A stretch of 64,000 bases of DNA from Cyprinodon diabolis (Eukaryota; Chordata; Actinopteri; Cyprinodontiformes; Cyprinodontidae), in assembly GCA_030533445.1 (NCBI GenBank), contig CM060064.1:7949879-8013878 (forward strand), written 5' to 3'. Below the pieces are notes generated by a model. The model did not search any database. It had not been told where the DNA came from and saw nothing but the letters and a program-made list of their open reading frames with translations. Positions 11,946 through 21,711 of the stretch are shown in pieces (within the stretch, counting starts at the first letter, position 1; every line of letters starts with the position of its first letter). The position numbers and the translations under genes are program-made.

Positions 11946-12623
11946 CATTTCCACTACCCTTGAATAAACGTGCAGAGACCGGTCCGAGCTCAGTAACTGA
12001 GATAATTTATGGTGTGTAAATGGAAAGCAAACTGAACTGAACCGAGCTAGACACAACCAAACTGAGCTAACTGCAGACCAGTTCCACAGGTGGGCTCGGC
12101 TCGGCTTTTCCCTGGCTCAGTTCTCTGATGACAAGCGCGCATGAGCAGAACGCGTCATCTCCGTCTGGCTGCACATCGCGGTTCACACTCCATTCCAGTA
12201 GTTGGCGGTAATGCCAACCAACACCAAACAGAAGAACAATTAACAACAATCAAAATCTTCTGCACGCAACATTTTAAATAATGGCATTTTAAACAATAAC
12301 AACGAAGTACAGCAATAATAATCAAGCATAACTTTCTGAATGTGACGGGCGCCGCCATTTTGATTTGCTTGATTCCCTCCTTATTCGTCTCCTTCTTCTT
12401 GTGGTTTATGGCGGTTGGCAAACAACTTTTGGGGCATTACCGCCACCAACTGCTTGATTTCCTCCTTCAATACTGGCAGTAATACCGCAGATCGTCACTA
12501 GGAGGCGAGGAGTTGAGGAACCAAGATGTGTAAATGGTCGTCAGAACCGAGCTGGGCCTGGTTAACGGATCCGAGCTCGGACCGGTCTCGGCATCGATCG
12601 GTTTTTCAAGGGTAGTGTAAATG
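11946..12623. mobile_element. non-autonomous TIR element (unclassified)
   Basis: Terminal inverted repeats of about 50 bp: the left reads CATTTCCACTACCCTTGAA then agaccggtccgagctc. The right, reversed, reads CATTTACACTACCCTTGAA then gagaccggtccgagctc. An inner inverted pair (ttggcggtaatgcc near 12,202; ggcattaccgccacc near 12,432) is also present. No transposase frame and no clear TSD. Confidence 0.75.
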
Positions 12624-12852
12624 GGGTAACGTTTTTTTAATTTTACGTTTTTATAAAACATATAACACCATGTGAACAAGGGATGCGAATTATCAATTGA
12701 TGAATTTATTTAAAGGTGATTGACTTTATCAATCAGCTAGAGGTTTATTGATAAGCGGCCATTTCCTTTAAAAACTGAGACTTCTCCTCTATTAAAATAA
12801 TTTTTTCTTAATATAAAGGACTACATGTTTTTTACACTAAGCAGGAGGTATG

Positions 12853-13426
12853 CAGAGGTCTCATGTTTGACTGTTTACTGAGACTTGACTCTGGACTTGA
12901 AGACAGAGTATCGAGTTAAGATAATTTCTCTCGTCAAATTCATAAACTTTGAATTTCAGTTCTTTCATTCAAAGTTGAATTGTATGTTAAATGTAAATAT
13001 TTGACTGCCTCCTTTTTAAAATCTGTATGAATCCCATTTATTTTGTTATAAAAAATGTGTAACTAAGCATTTTCTAATAGGACCAAGTTACCTAAATGTA
13101 GCTACCAACGAAGAGATGCTTCCTGCGGTTAGTTTCTGCAATGTTAGATGCTGGACATCTGGCCCTTTTTGCATGATGCAATTTTTGTTGTTGAGTACTT
13201 TGAAGTTTTAAAATGGCCACTGAAGTCTACTTTTAAATAAAATATGTTCTAAAATTAAATCTTGAGTAAAATCTCAAGTTAACAGGTTCAAGTCCGATTC
13301 AAGTCCGAGTCGTAGGTGTGAAAGTCAGAGTCAAGTCTCTGGGCATTTTTTCCCGGTCAAATCTATAGTCCTAAAATTAACTACTTGACTCGAGTCCAAG
13401 TCCTGTGGCTCGAGTCCCCACCTCTA
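12853..13426. mobile_element. degenerate hAT-type MITE (gactcgagtccccacctct end)
   Basis: The right end (13,385-13,426) reads cttgactcgagtccaagtcc then ctcgagtccccacctct. The left end near 12,853 is a decayed inverse (cagaggtctcatg, then gacttgactctggacttgaa). This family with cagaggtggggactcgag termini is familiar from teleosts. No TSD is recognisable and no protein is encoded. Confidence 0.6.
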
Positions 13427-13482
13427 CAATATACTGAATGAAACATTTTAAACTGTACTTTATATTCATATTTTAGTCATTT

Positions 13483-14668
13483 ATGTTACCAGCTGTATTA
13501 AATACTAGTGTTTCACCAATACTGTTTGTCAGCGTAGTTTCCAGAGGATGGAGGCGCTACCAGGAGACAAGCCAGTACACCAGGAGATGTGAACAAGGGG
13601 GTAGGAGGGCAACAACCCAGCAGCAGGACTGCTACCTCTGCCTTTCTGCAAGGGGGAACAGGAGGAGCACTGCCAGAACCTTGCAAAATGATCTCCAGGT
13701 CAAAAATGTGCATGTGTCTGCATAAACGGTTAGAAACCGAATGTATGAGGATGGTGTGAGGGCCTCATGTCCACAGATAGGAGCTGATCTCACAGCTGAA
13801 CACCGTGCAGGATGCTTGGCATTTGCCAGTGAACATCAGAACGGTTAAATTTGCCGCTGGCGCAGCAAATGAAAGCAGGTTCACACTGAGCACAGGTGAC
13901 AGACGTGACAGAGTCTGGAGACCCTGTGGAGAGTGGTCTGCTGTCTGCATGACCGGTTTGACAGTGGGTCAGTAATGGTGTGGGGTGCCATTTATTTGGA
14001 GGCCAGCACAATCTTGCTCGCCAGAGGAAGCATAAGGTACTGAGATGAGATCTTCAGACCCTTAGTGAGACCATATGCTGGTACAGTTGGCTCTGGGTGC
14101 CTCCTTAGCAGGACAATGCAAGACCTCATGTAGCTGGAGTTCGGTCAGAACCTCCTGTGAGATGAAGGCATTGAGGCAATGAACAGGCCCGCCCTTTCCC
14201 CAGAACTGAATCTGATTGAATACGTGGGACATCATGTCTTCATCTATCCACCAACATCACATTGCACCACAGGCTGTCCAGGTGTTGGCAGATGCTTTAG
14301 TCCAGGTCTGGGATGAGATCCCTCAGGAGACCATCCGCCACCTCATCAGGAGCATGCCCAGGTGTTGAAGGGAGGTCATACGGGCACATGGAGGCTAGAC
14401 ACAATACTGTCACCTCATTTTGACCTATTTTAATGACATTACATCAAAGTTGGATCAGCCTTTAGTGTGTTTTTCCATTTTAACTGTGTGACTCCATATC
14501 CAGGCCCCAGATGGTTAATAAATGGGAAATCCATTGATTATTTTTGTGTGAATTTGTTGTCAGCACATTCAACTTTGTACAGAACAAAGTATTCAATGAG
14601 AACATTTCATTCATTCAGATCTAGGATGTGTTATTTGAGTGTTCTCTATATTTTTTTTCTTGCAGTGT
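13483..14668 (+). mobile_element. decayed Tc1-like transposon, second lineage
   Basis: A transposase pseudogene is followed by a 3' region ending gatctaggatgtgttatttg, then a T tract and cttgcagtg near 14,668. This matches the non-coding end of a Tc1 family common in fish that is unrelated at sequence level to the three young copies here. The 5' end is not recognisable. Confidence 0.7.
13555..14400 (+). pseudogene. Tc1-family transposase pseudogene
   Basis: Tc1 transposases cut and paste DNA at TA sites using a DDE active site. Pieces of the protein can be read across several frames: [13 protein letters not shown] (helix-turn-helix region), ESRFTLSTGDRRDRVWRPCGE (around the first catalytic Asp, whose own codon is blurred), and near the C-terminus WDIMSSSIHQ, ADALVQVWDEIPQETIRHLI and RSMPRC. 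At least four in-frame stops and several frameshifts lie between them, and the DNARPH and SPDLNPIEH blocks are badly damaged. It is dead and much older than the Tc1 copies at 16.6, 28.4 and 56.4 kb. Confidence 0.8.
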
Positions 14669-16130
14669 GAGTGGGCTGCCGAAAATCCTGGGGAAATCCT
14701 GGGCTTTTTCTCCCGAAATCAGCATTTTCTTTTGAAATGATGCTGCTAATATGCTACAGCAAGTGAGAAGGCTGTTCTTGCTGACTCTGCAGCCAATTTA
14801 CTCCTGGGTAATGTGCTAAAGCTGGTCCCGACAGGGGCCTCTATCGCCTCCCTGCTTTAATTTACCTGCAGCAGATGAAGAACAACCTTCCCGGCAGTTA
14901 ATCAGGGCTTTCAGACTGTAAACACATCACCAGCTGCAATCAGTCTGCAGACGGCTAACAGGTCACAAGTGTGATTTACATTTGATCAGATGAAGACATA
15001 AAAAAGCCGAAGTCTCTGCGTGCCTACATGAAGCTCAATAAGATACACGCAGCAGCAGTGACGGGTCACGGCGAAGGTTTCCAAAACTAAAATAACAAAC
15101 AATACATAAAACAAAGTCTCACTATGAAAGATTTATTCTTGTATTTGTGAATAAAAAGCAAATAAGACCAAAGTGTGTGATTTATAATGTAGGGATACAG
15201 AAAAGCTGGGAAATAATTTACAAGAAGATCAAACTGTGTATCGGTTTTTCTGCCTATTTGAAGATCTCTTCAGTCAGATGAAATAAAAAAAAACATCTGA
15301 TTCAACAAACGAAAAGTGCTGGAATACAAACAACACACTGTTTAAATCCCCGGTAAGTTACATAATTAGATGAGTCAATTTACTGTTGCCTTTCTAATAT
15401 CCATTTCTATCAGATAATTTATTTAGCTGAAGACCGGATGCATTCATTATTTATAGCATTGTTAATGATTGACGGTTATAATTTATTTACAAGGCACTTT
15501 GATTGTTAAGCTTTAAACTATGTGAACCAGACATCATTTCTTTTATTACAATAAATGTGTATTTTTTTCCCCCAGTCTTAAATAATCCTTCCTTCAGTTT
15601 TATTCAGTTCCATATTAATTAATTAACCTCCTAACCTTTCAGTTCTCTCCATTACGATGATCCTGCTAAACAGGCGGCTTGGCTCATGTGAATTCACACA
15701 ACGTTCACTCAGATATTGAACCCGACCTTGCTTCTTCACAACAATATAGCGTTTTATGTAAGTATGCTGTATGCATTGTGTCCACTGCTCCGCCGCGTTA
15801 TCTAACTCTCTTCTTCTTCTTTTATGATGAGTCATGAGCCCAACCCTAGGCAACAGAGCTGGGGAGGGAAAGGGGGGGGGGGGATTCCAGACCAATCCAG
15901 CAGCAGCCAGGAAGAGATGGAGGGAAAATGGGCAGTTTATTTTAAGAAGCCTCTGTACCACTGGGTAGATTTGTCAGAAATCATTTAGAGACGCTCCAGT
16001 GGAACTTACAAATGAGAGGTATTTATATGAATATATAGTGTATGAGGAGGATATGTAGGGTATTTTTGTGTAATATTGCAATAATAATAATCATAATAAT
16101 TAATAATAAATATGTTTTTTTCTTGTTTCA
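14669..16130. other. unassigned stretch
   Basis: No gene or repeat boundary recognised. A 12-base G run lies near 15,870 and AT-rich sequence at 16,075-16,110. Confidence 0.4.
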
Positions 16131-16354
16131 GCTTTTATTGTCATTACATTGTTACAACTACAGAGCAACGGAATGAAATCTCTGCATTTAACCCAGTGGG
16201 GGGCAGCGGACTGCTATTGTGCAGCACCCGGAGAGCAGTGTGGGATTAAGGGGGCTTTGCTCAGGGACACAGAGTGCCTGTCTGCGGGAGTAGGGCTCGA
16301 ACTCAGAACCTCTGGATTCTAAGCGCAATGCCCTAACCGCTAAGACACCACTCC
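16131..16354 (-). mobile_element. tRNA-derived SINE
   Basis: Read on the minus strand from 16,354: a tRNA-like head with an A box (tcttagcggttagggcattg) and a B box (gaggttctgagttcgagccc), then a body with ctgctctccgggtgctgcac and gggttaaatgcagagatttc, and an AT-rich end. The RNA polymerase III promoter boxes are internal. A diverged sister copy lies at 61,103-61,310. Confidence 0.8.
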
Positions 16355-16457
16355 ATGCATATGAAATGTCCAGTTTTTATAAGCATGGAGTGTTTCTACA
16401 GTAGGAATTAAAACAAATCCAGATGTTGTCTATGGAGTGAAATATCTGCCAAAATGT

Positions 16458-16540
16458 TGCATACAAAAAAAAACATGTAGCGCATACAAAAAAAAACATG
16501 TAGCGCACACACAAAGCATGTTGCGCACACACAAAGGATG

Positions 16541-16541
<1 letters not shown>
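16458..16541. repeat. short tandem duplication, 20-24 bp unit
   Basis: Two units of gcatacaaaaaaaaacatgt plus agc, then two of cgcacacacaaagcatgttg or a close variant, lie in a row next to the TA tract. Confidence 0.7.

Positions 16542-16599
<58 letters not shown>
16542..16599. repeat. (TA)n microsatellite, left part
   Basis: Uninterrupted TA run that continues at 17,848-17,895 on the other side of the Tc1 insertion, so it was one tract of about 105 bp before insertion. Confidence 0.95.
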
Positions 16600-16602
<3 letters not shown>

Positions 16603-17844
16603 TATATTGCCAAAAGTATTTGCTCACCCATCCAAATTATTGGAATCAAGTGTTCCAATCACTTCCATGGCCACAGGTGTATAAATTCAAGCACCTAGGC
16701 ATGCAGACTGTTTTTACAAACATTTGTGAAAGAATGGGTCGCTCTCAGGAGCTCAGTGAATTCCAGCGTGGAACTGTGATAGGATGCCACCTGTGCAACA
16801 AATCCAGTCGTGAAATTTCCTCGCTCCTAAATATTCCACAGTCAACTGTCAGCTGTATTATAAGAAAATGGAAGTGTTTGGGAACGACAGCAACTCAGCC
16901 ACGAAGTGGTAGGCCACGTAAACTGACGGAGCGGGGTCAGCGGATGCTGAAGCGCATAGTGCGAAGAGGTCGCCAACTTTCTGCAGAGTCAATCACTACA
17001 GACCTCCAAACTTCATGTGGCCTTCAGATTAGCTCAAGAACAGTGCGCAGAGAGCTTCATGGAATGGGTTTCCATGGTCGAGCAGCTGCATCCAAGCCAT
17101 ACATAACCAAGTGCAATGCAAAGCGTCGGATGCGGTGGTGTAAAGCACGCCGCCACTGGACTCTAGAGCAGTGGAGACGCGTTCTCTGGAGTGACGAATC
17201 GCACTTCTCCATCTGGCAATCTGATGGACGGGTCTGGGTTTGGCGGTTGCCAGGAGAACGGTACTTGTCTGACTGCATTGTGCCAAGTGTAAAGTTTGGT
17301 GGAGGGGGGATTATGGTGTGGGGTTGTTTTTCAGGAGCTGGGCTTGGCCCCTTAGTTCCAGTGAAAGGAACTCTGAATGCTTCAGCATACCAAGACATTT
17401 TGGACAATTCCATGCTCCCAACTTTGTGGGAACAGTTTGGAGCTGGCCCCTTCCTCTTCCAACATGACTGTGCACCAGTGCACAAAGCAAGGTCCATAAA
17501 GACATGGATGACAGAGTCTGGTGTGGATGAACTTGACTGGCCTGCACAGAGTCCTGACCTCAACCCGATAGAACACCTTTGGGATGAATTAGAGCGGAGA
17601 CTGAGAGCCAGGCCTTCTCGTCCAACATCAGTGTGCGACCTCACAAATGCGCTTCTGGAAGAATGGTCAAAAATTCCCATAAACACACTCCTAAACCTTG
17701 TGGACAGCCTTCCCAGAAGAGTTGAAGCTGTTCTAGCTGCAAAGGGTGGACCGACGTCATATTGAACCCTATGGATTAGGAACGGGATGTCACTTAAGCT
17801 CATATGTGAGTCAAGGCAGGTGAGCAAATACTTTTGGCAATATA

Positions 17845-17847
<3 letters not shown>
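16600..17847 (+). mobile_element. Tc1-like transposon, copy A
   Basis: Complete element of 1,248 bp with perfect 29-bp terminal inverted repeats (16,600-16,628 and 17,819-17,847), starting CACTATATTGCCAAAAGTAT. It lies within a TA microsatellite, so the TA target duplication cannot be told from the tract. By eye it differs from copies B and C at two bases, 16,649 (A for G) and 17,203 (A for G). Confidence 0.96.
16734..17765 (+). CDS. Tc1-family DD34E transposase (copy A)
   Basis: Cut-and-paste transposase of 343 residues acting in the nucleus on its own TIRs. Residues 1-110 form a bipartite DNA-binding region: a first helix-turn-helix (about 8-46), the AT-hook-like GRPR (59-62), then a second HTH (about 66-110). 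The DDE domain has Asp154 in WSDES, a glycine-rich GGGGIMVWG (189-197), Asp245 in QHDCAPVH and Glu280 in [11 protein letters not shown], giving 34 residues between the last two. The Met at 16,734 is chosen because the protein then begins [12 protein letters not shown], as Tc1 proteins do. Upstream in-frame Mets lie in the TIR or TA tract. Residue 157, three after the catalytic Asp, is His here (codon 17,202-17,204) and Arg in the other two copies. Otherwise intact. Whether it is expressed is unknown. Confidence 0.95.
   Translation: MGRSQELSEFQRGTVIGCHLCNKSSREISSLLNIPQSTVSCIIRKWKCLGTTATQPRSGRPRKLTERGQRMLKRIVRRGRQLSAESITTDLQTSCGLQISSRTVRRELHGMGFHGRAAASKPYITKCNAKRRMRWCKARRHWTLEQWRRVLWSDESHFSIWQSDGRVWVWRLPGERYLSDCIVPSVKFGGGGIMVWGCFSGAGLGPLVPVKGTLNASAYQDILDNSMLPTLWEQFGAGPFLFQHDCAPVHKARSIKTWMTESGVDELDWPAQSPDLNPIEHLWDELERRLRARPSRPTSVCDLTNALLEEWSKIPINTLLNLVDSLPRRVEAVLAAKGGPTSY

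Positions 17848-17895
<48 letters not shown>
17848..17895. repeat. (TA)n microsatellite, right part
   Basis: Continuation of the TA tract split by Tc1 copy A. Confidence 0.95.
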
Positions 17896-17897
<2 letters not shown>

Positions 17898-19366
17898 AAA
17901 AATCGAAATAAAGCTGGTTTCAGAGTGGGTTCCATGAAAGAAAAATCACTTTTATCGCAATGTTTATCTTTACAAATGTTTTACATTTAAGAACCAAGAC
18001 AAAAACCTCAGGGATCTGCCAGATAATTAACAGCTTTGAATAACAAACAATATAACAAATATTTAACAAAACAAACAGGGCTGAAAAAAGGCCTCTGATT
18101 CCCAAACTGTAATCATTTCTCAGCCCTCAGGTGTTACAACTGTCCCTAAAAATACATCAAATCAGCAGTAAGTTGGACCACATATCTAAAAAGACGTTTT
18201 TTCTCGAGTCCGGATACCAAAGGTTATCTAAAGCCGCAGCCTATGGGTCTCATAACATTGGCAGGATTAGTCCTCTCTGCTAGATGCACTTTAATACACA
18301 AACAAACCAAAAGTGATGCATAATTGAGATGAAATACAGTTAAAAAGCCGCGTGTCCTCAGTCCAAGCGTCCACATACCTCTGAAGACATTGGTTGCTGC
18401 TCTCTTATTAATGGCAGCCCTGTATAAGTCACTGGACCCCAAATTAGTCACAGTGCATTGACTTTAAATACACATTAACATGAATACCATATTCTATATC
18501 AATGCACACATTCAGCGACATACAGAAGCTCTTTCAAGCTGGGCACCGTTTCATTTACAACACCTGTCCCATCAACCAGGAATCAGAATAACTTTAATAA
18601 TCCCAGGGAGAAATTACTTTGGTTACATTACTACATCTGTAATAGAGTGACTATTGGACAAGTTTGATATTAAACAATTTCATAAAATATATATAATTAG
18701 GGGTCCCCGCTTCATCTCGCCATCAGTTTGGGGGCCCTTGGCCTGGAAAATATTGAACCCCCCTGCCCTAACCCCTTACTTTTACTCACTGCTGGACATT
18801 GACTGGAACACTGGAGCCTGATACATATTCTAGACATGGCAGCTCCCTATAGATATAATCATCTAGATCGCCACAGTTGATCTGCAAGTTTAACCACTTA
18901 CAGCATTTGTCTGAACACCAAATAAAGGCATAAAGCAGAACGGTCCAGTCTTCATATTCTAGCCTAACTGGAGTACTTTATCCATTACACGTCATTCCCC
19001 TCCAGGCCACTTCAGCTGTAGTACATTAGGGTGGAAGATGGAGACATCATGAGAGGGAAAAAAGATTAACCAAAGGCTGCACTGCAGACGAGGAAAGAGG
19101 AGGGAAGTGGAACAAGCAGTTGGCTTTGTGTAGGAGGCTGATGAGCACTAGAGAGTTGTTCACAACACAACCTGCTTGTGAACTCTGAAGTGAATTATAC
19201 AAGAAGTCACTTTTTTTATATCATCATCCATGCTTAAATTGTGTAGGTCTTTAAAAAGTATTTACAAATTATTATTATTATTTTTCTTTGTTATTTAGTA
19301 AATACAGAAAGCAGATTTAAGATGATTATTTTGTTTAAAGAAAAAGAGCCACCCAAAACCGATGTT
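17896..19366. other. mostly unassigned, short repeat tails
   Basis: At 18,580-18,650 the sequence aatcagaataactttaataa then tcccagggagaaatt is the 3' tail of a common fish retroelement (also at 42,725). At 18,695-18,780 gcccttggcctggaaaat resembles a decayed repeat end. No gene is seen. Confidence 0.4.
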
Positions 19367-19674
19367 CTGTCAGATCAGCATACCCATAGTCAATACCCGT
19401 ATATCCCTTTAGTTTATCCCTTTAGCTTTGTACTAAAAATAAACTTTAAACTACGTCAAAAACATTTTTATGACTTACTTTTTGGTGTTTTTTGACCTTA
19501 GATTGATTTTTACATGACTAAAGTGATACACACCCATTGAGGTAGTTTAAAGTCTGTTTTTCGTACAAAACTAAAGGAATAAACTAAAGGGACAGATGCA
19601 AATCTGACATCTTGCGCATGCGTATTGGCTATAGGTATGCTGGTCTGGTCTGATGGGGTATGCTCATCTGACAG
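19367..19674. mobile_element. 308-bp imperfect foldback MITE
   Basis: Starts CTGTCAGATCAGCATACCC and ends with a close inverse (ggggtatgctcatctgacag). The arms also share the inverted blocks ccctttagtttatccctt / aaggaataaactaaaggg and aaactttaaactac / gtagtttaaagtctgttt. The centre is short. No ORF and no clear TSD. Confidence 0.75.
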
Positions 19675-21289
19675 GACAGTTGCCATGGCTTCAATCTAAG
19701 GAAAGTTACAAACAGATGAGAAACTAAGTTACTGACATCTAATACTAAGACAAAGGTTTACTAAAGGATTTTTACCATTATTGTTAATAATAATTTGGGA
19801 TTAAACTTTAGACTAATCTGAAATGGGGGGAAACTGTGGAACAAACCTTCCTATGGGTGACCGGTCTACCAAAACTACTCCAAGAGTTCATTGACGATTT
19901 ATCCAGGAAGTGAAAAAAATGAGAACCAAGAGAAACATCTAAAGCAATGTTGAGCTCACTAATGAAGGGGTAGAAAGATATAAGTAAACCTAAACAATGT
20001 ATCTATAAAAAATTTATCTGCAAAATATATTATATTCAACAAAAAACAAAAACAAAAACTTAGTTAAGCTAATTGTGGAAAATGGCAATAAAACAATAAA
20101 AATCCTATCAAATTTATAGTCCCCACACTGCAGATATATTAGAATATTTCCTTAAATTACAGCCAAACCCATTTACACAGTAACAGATAAAAACATTTAG
20201 ATAAACCAAACATTACCGCCACATATCTGCCTCAATAACCATTAAAACAACTATTTTCATTATTTTCAGACGAGCTATTCACATACTTGGATTATATTAA
20301 ACTGAACTTCCAATATTCACCACCATTTGGCGCTAAGTAACATTTTCTCTGATCACGGAGCAGCCGGCTTGCTTGGTCTCGCAATGAATCCTGGGATAAC
20401 CAAGGATAGAGAGGATACATCGGACCCGTCTTTCAATTTGGGCAAAAAGAAGGATGCATTTGTAGGCCGCATAACGAGGAGTGTTGGAATCCGTCTAGAC
20501 CTCGGTACCACGCTATGACGACGAATCTGGCCTTCAGAGGAAGCAGTCCATAAATTCAAACAGAGCGTATATTTAGAGAAGCTGCCGTCCGGTCATAAAA
20601 ACAACACAAAGGCTTAATCTAAATACCTCAAAGCGGTAAGGAAACCTATGCAACAGTACCAGTGTAATAGTGCTCTCAATTATATAGGAGCAAGAACCAG
20701 GAAGCAGTTACTATAGGGACCGTCTAACTTCCTTAGCAGTGGCTAGTAGCTATACTGCTGCCCACAATCCTTTGCATAATAACATATAGGCAGTCCACTT
20801 TACAGAATTTAACAGAAAAAACATTTTGTGACAGGTGATGCATGCAAATGTCTTTACGCATTTCCAAAAAGGAAAGCAACAGTTCACTTCCTTGGAAGCT
20901 GCAGTCCCAATTTGACCAGCTTCATTCCTGTGAGCATGAGCTGCATGTTGACGTCTATTAGGCTGAAGGCTGTCTGGGTTCGGTCTGAAGCTCCTTTCCT
21001 ACCCTGGATAGTTTCTTACCTATAAAAGGTGAAGGGATAACAGCTAGATACAGGAAGGAGGATCTACTATTTCAGGTATTCTGATCAAGCTTAAGCTCTG
21101 TCTCACATTCCCAAAATACATCTCAATGATCCACAAGGTTTTTTTTGTTTTTCCTTGTTTTGTTTTTTGAGGATATTCTATTAAATAATGATATTAAAGA
21201 GAAAACTTTTGGAAGGCAAAACTACAAAAACCCTTCTTTGGAACAATTTCCTCTGCATCTCCTTGCTGCGACATCTTCATGTGCTCTGT
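19675..21289. other. mostly unassigned, possible MITE remnant
   Basis: At about 20,330-20,530 a block with caatgaatcctgggataacc and atttgtaggccgcataacg resembles the inside of a fish MITE, with a 63-codon open frame I do not recognise. No TIR pair was found. The remainder shows nothing. Confidence 0.35.
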
Positions 21290-21514
21290 GTTGTGGTTTG
21301 AGAGGGCGGCGCTTGGTGACGGCGTGCCTGGGTCCGCGATTGTGATTGGTTGGGAGGAAGCAGTGACTAGCATAAACCTACATGCTAGGCTACAATGAGA
21401 AGGAAGGAAAACTGCGTTTCTTTTTTATCGAACTTTTATCAACTCTCTTTTTTTCTATTGCGCCACACGTCTATTGATCGATATATATCGTTATTGAATT
21501 ATCGCCCAGCCCTA
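21290..21514 (-). mobile_element. hAT terminal fragment (gggctgggcgata end)
   Basis: Ends atcgttattgaattatcgcc then cagcccta, the reverse of a widespread hAT terminus starting tagggctgggcgataa. No partner end was found upstream, so this is a one-ended fragment. It abuts another hAT fragment at 21,515. Confidence 0.65.
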
Positions 21515-21711
21515 CTTTGTATTAGTCTTTTTCCTGCTTCACAAAGGTAGGCAGCAGCTTGCCAAAAGCCATGATGGCAATTATTTTACATCCAAGTAGT
21601 ATGCAGTTCTTCATATACACACATCAATTTCAGACAGATGGTATTGGTATAGTATCGGTATAAGCCGATACTGCACAACCAGGTATAGGTAATGGCATCC
21701 GTGCAACACTA
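21515..21711 (-). mobile_element. hAT-type MITE fragment (tagtgttgcac end)
   Basis: Read in reverse from 21,711 it starts tagtgttgcacggatgcc and matches the left 180 bp of the element at 60,367-60,664 closely, including gaagaactgcatactacttg and agcaggaaaaagactaatac. The match stops where the neighbouring hAT end begins, so the copy is truncated or was interrupted by it. Confidence 0.75.

Noticed and set aside
15623..15961. 112-codon minus-strand frame as a gene
   Set aside because: It crosses a G homopolymer (read as prolines) and shows no family motif.
16285..16354. Functional tRNA gene on the minus strand
   Set aside because: A/B-box-like motifs are present, but the cloverleaf is not maintained and the body is that of a SINE with a second copy at 61 kb.
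16437..16733. Open frame running from upstream through the TA tract into the Tc1 transposase (442 codons in total)
   Set aside because: The upstream part is microsatellite (repeated IY residues) and TIR. The family start is the Met at 16,734.
17057..17935. Long open frame (292 codons) antisense to the copy A transposase; equivalents at 28,841-29,656 and 56,405-57,175
   Set aside because: It mirrors the real gene in all three copies, has no domain, and its length follows from the base composition of the sense gene.
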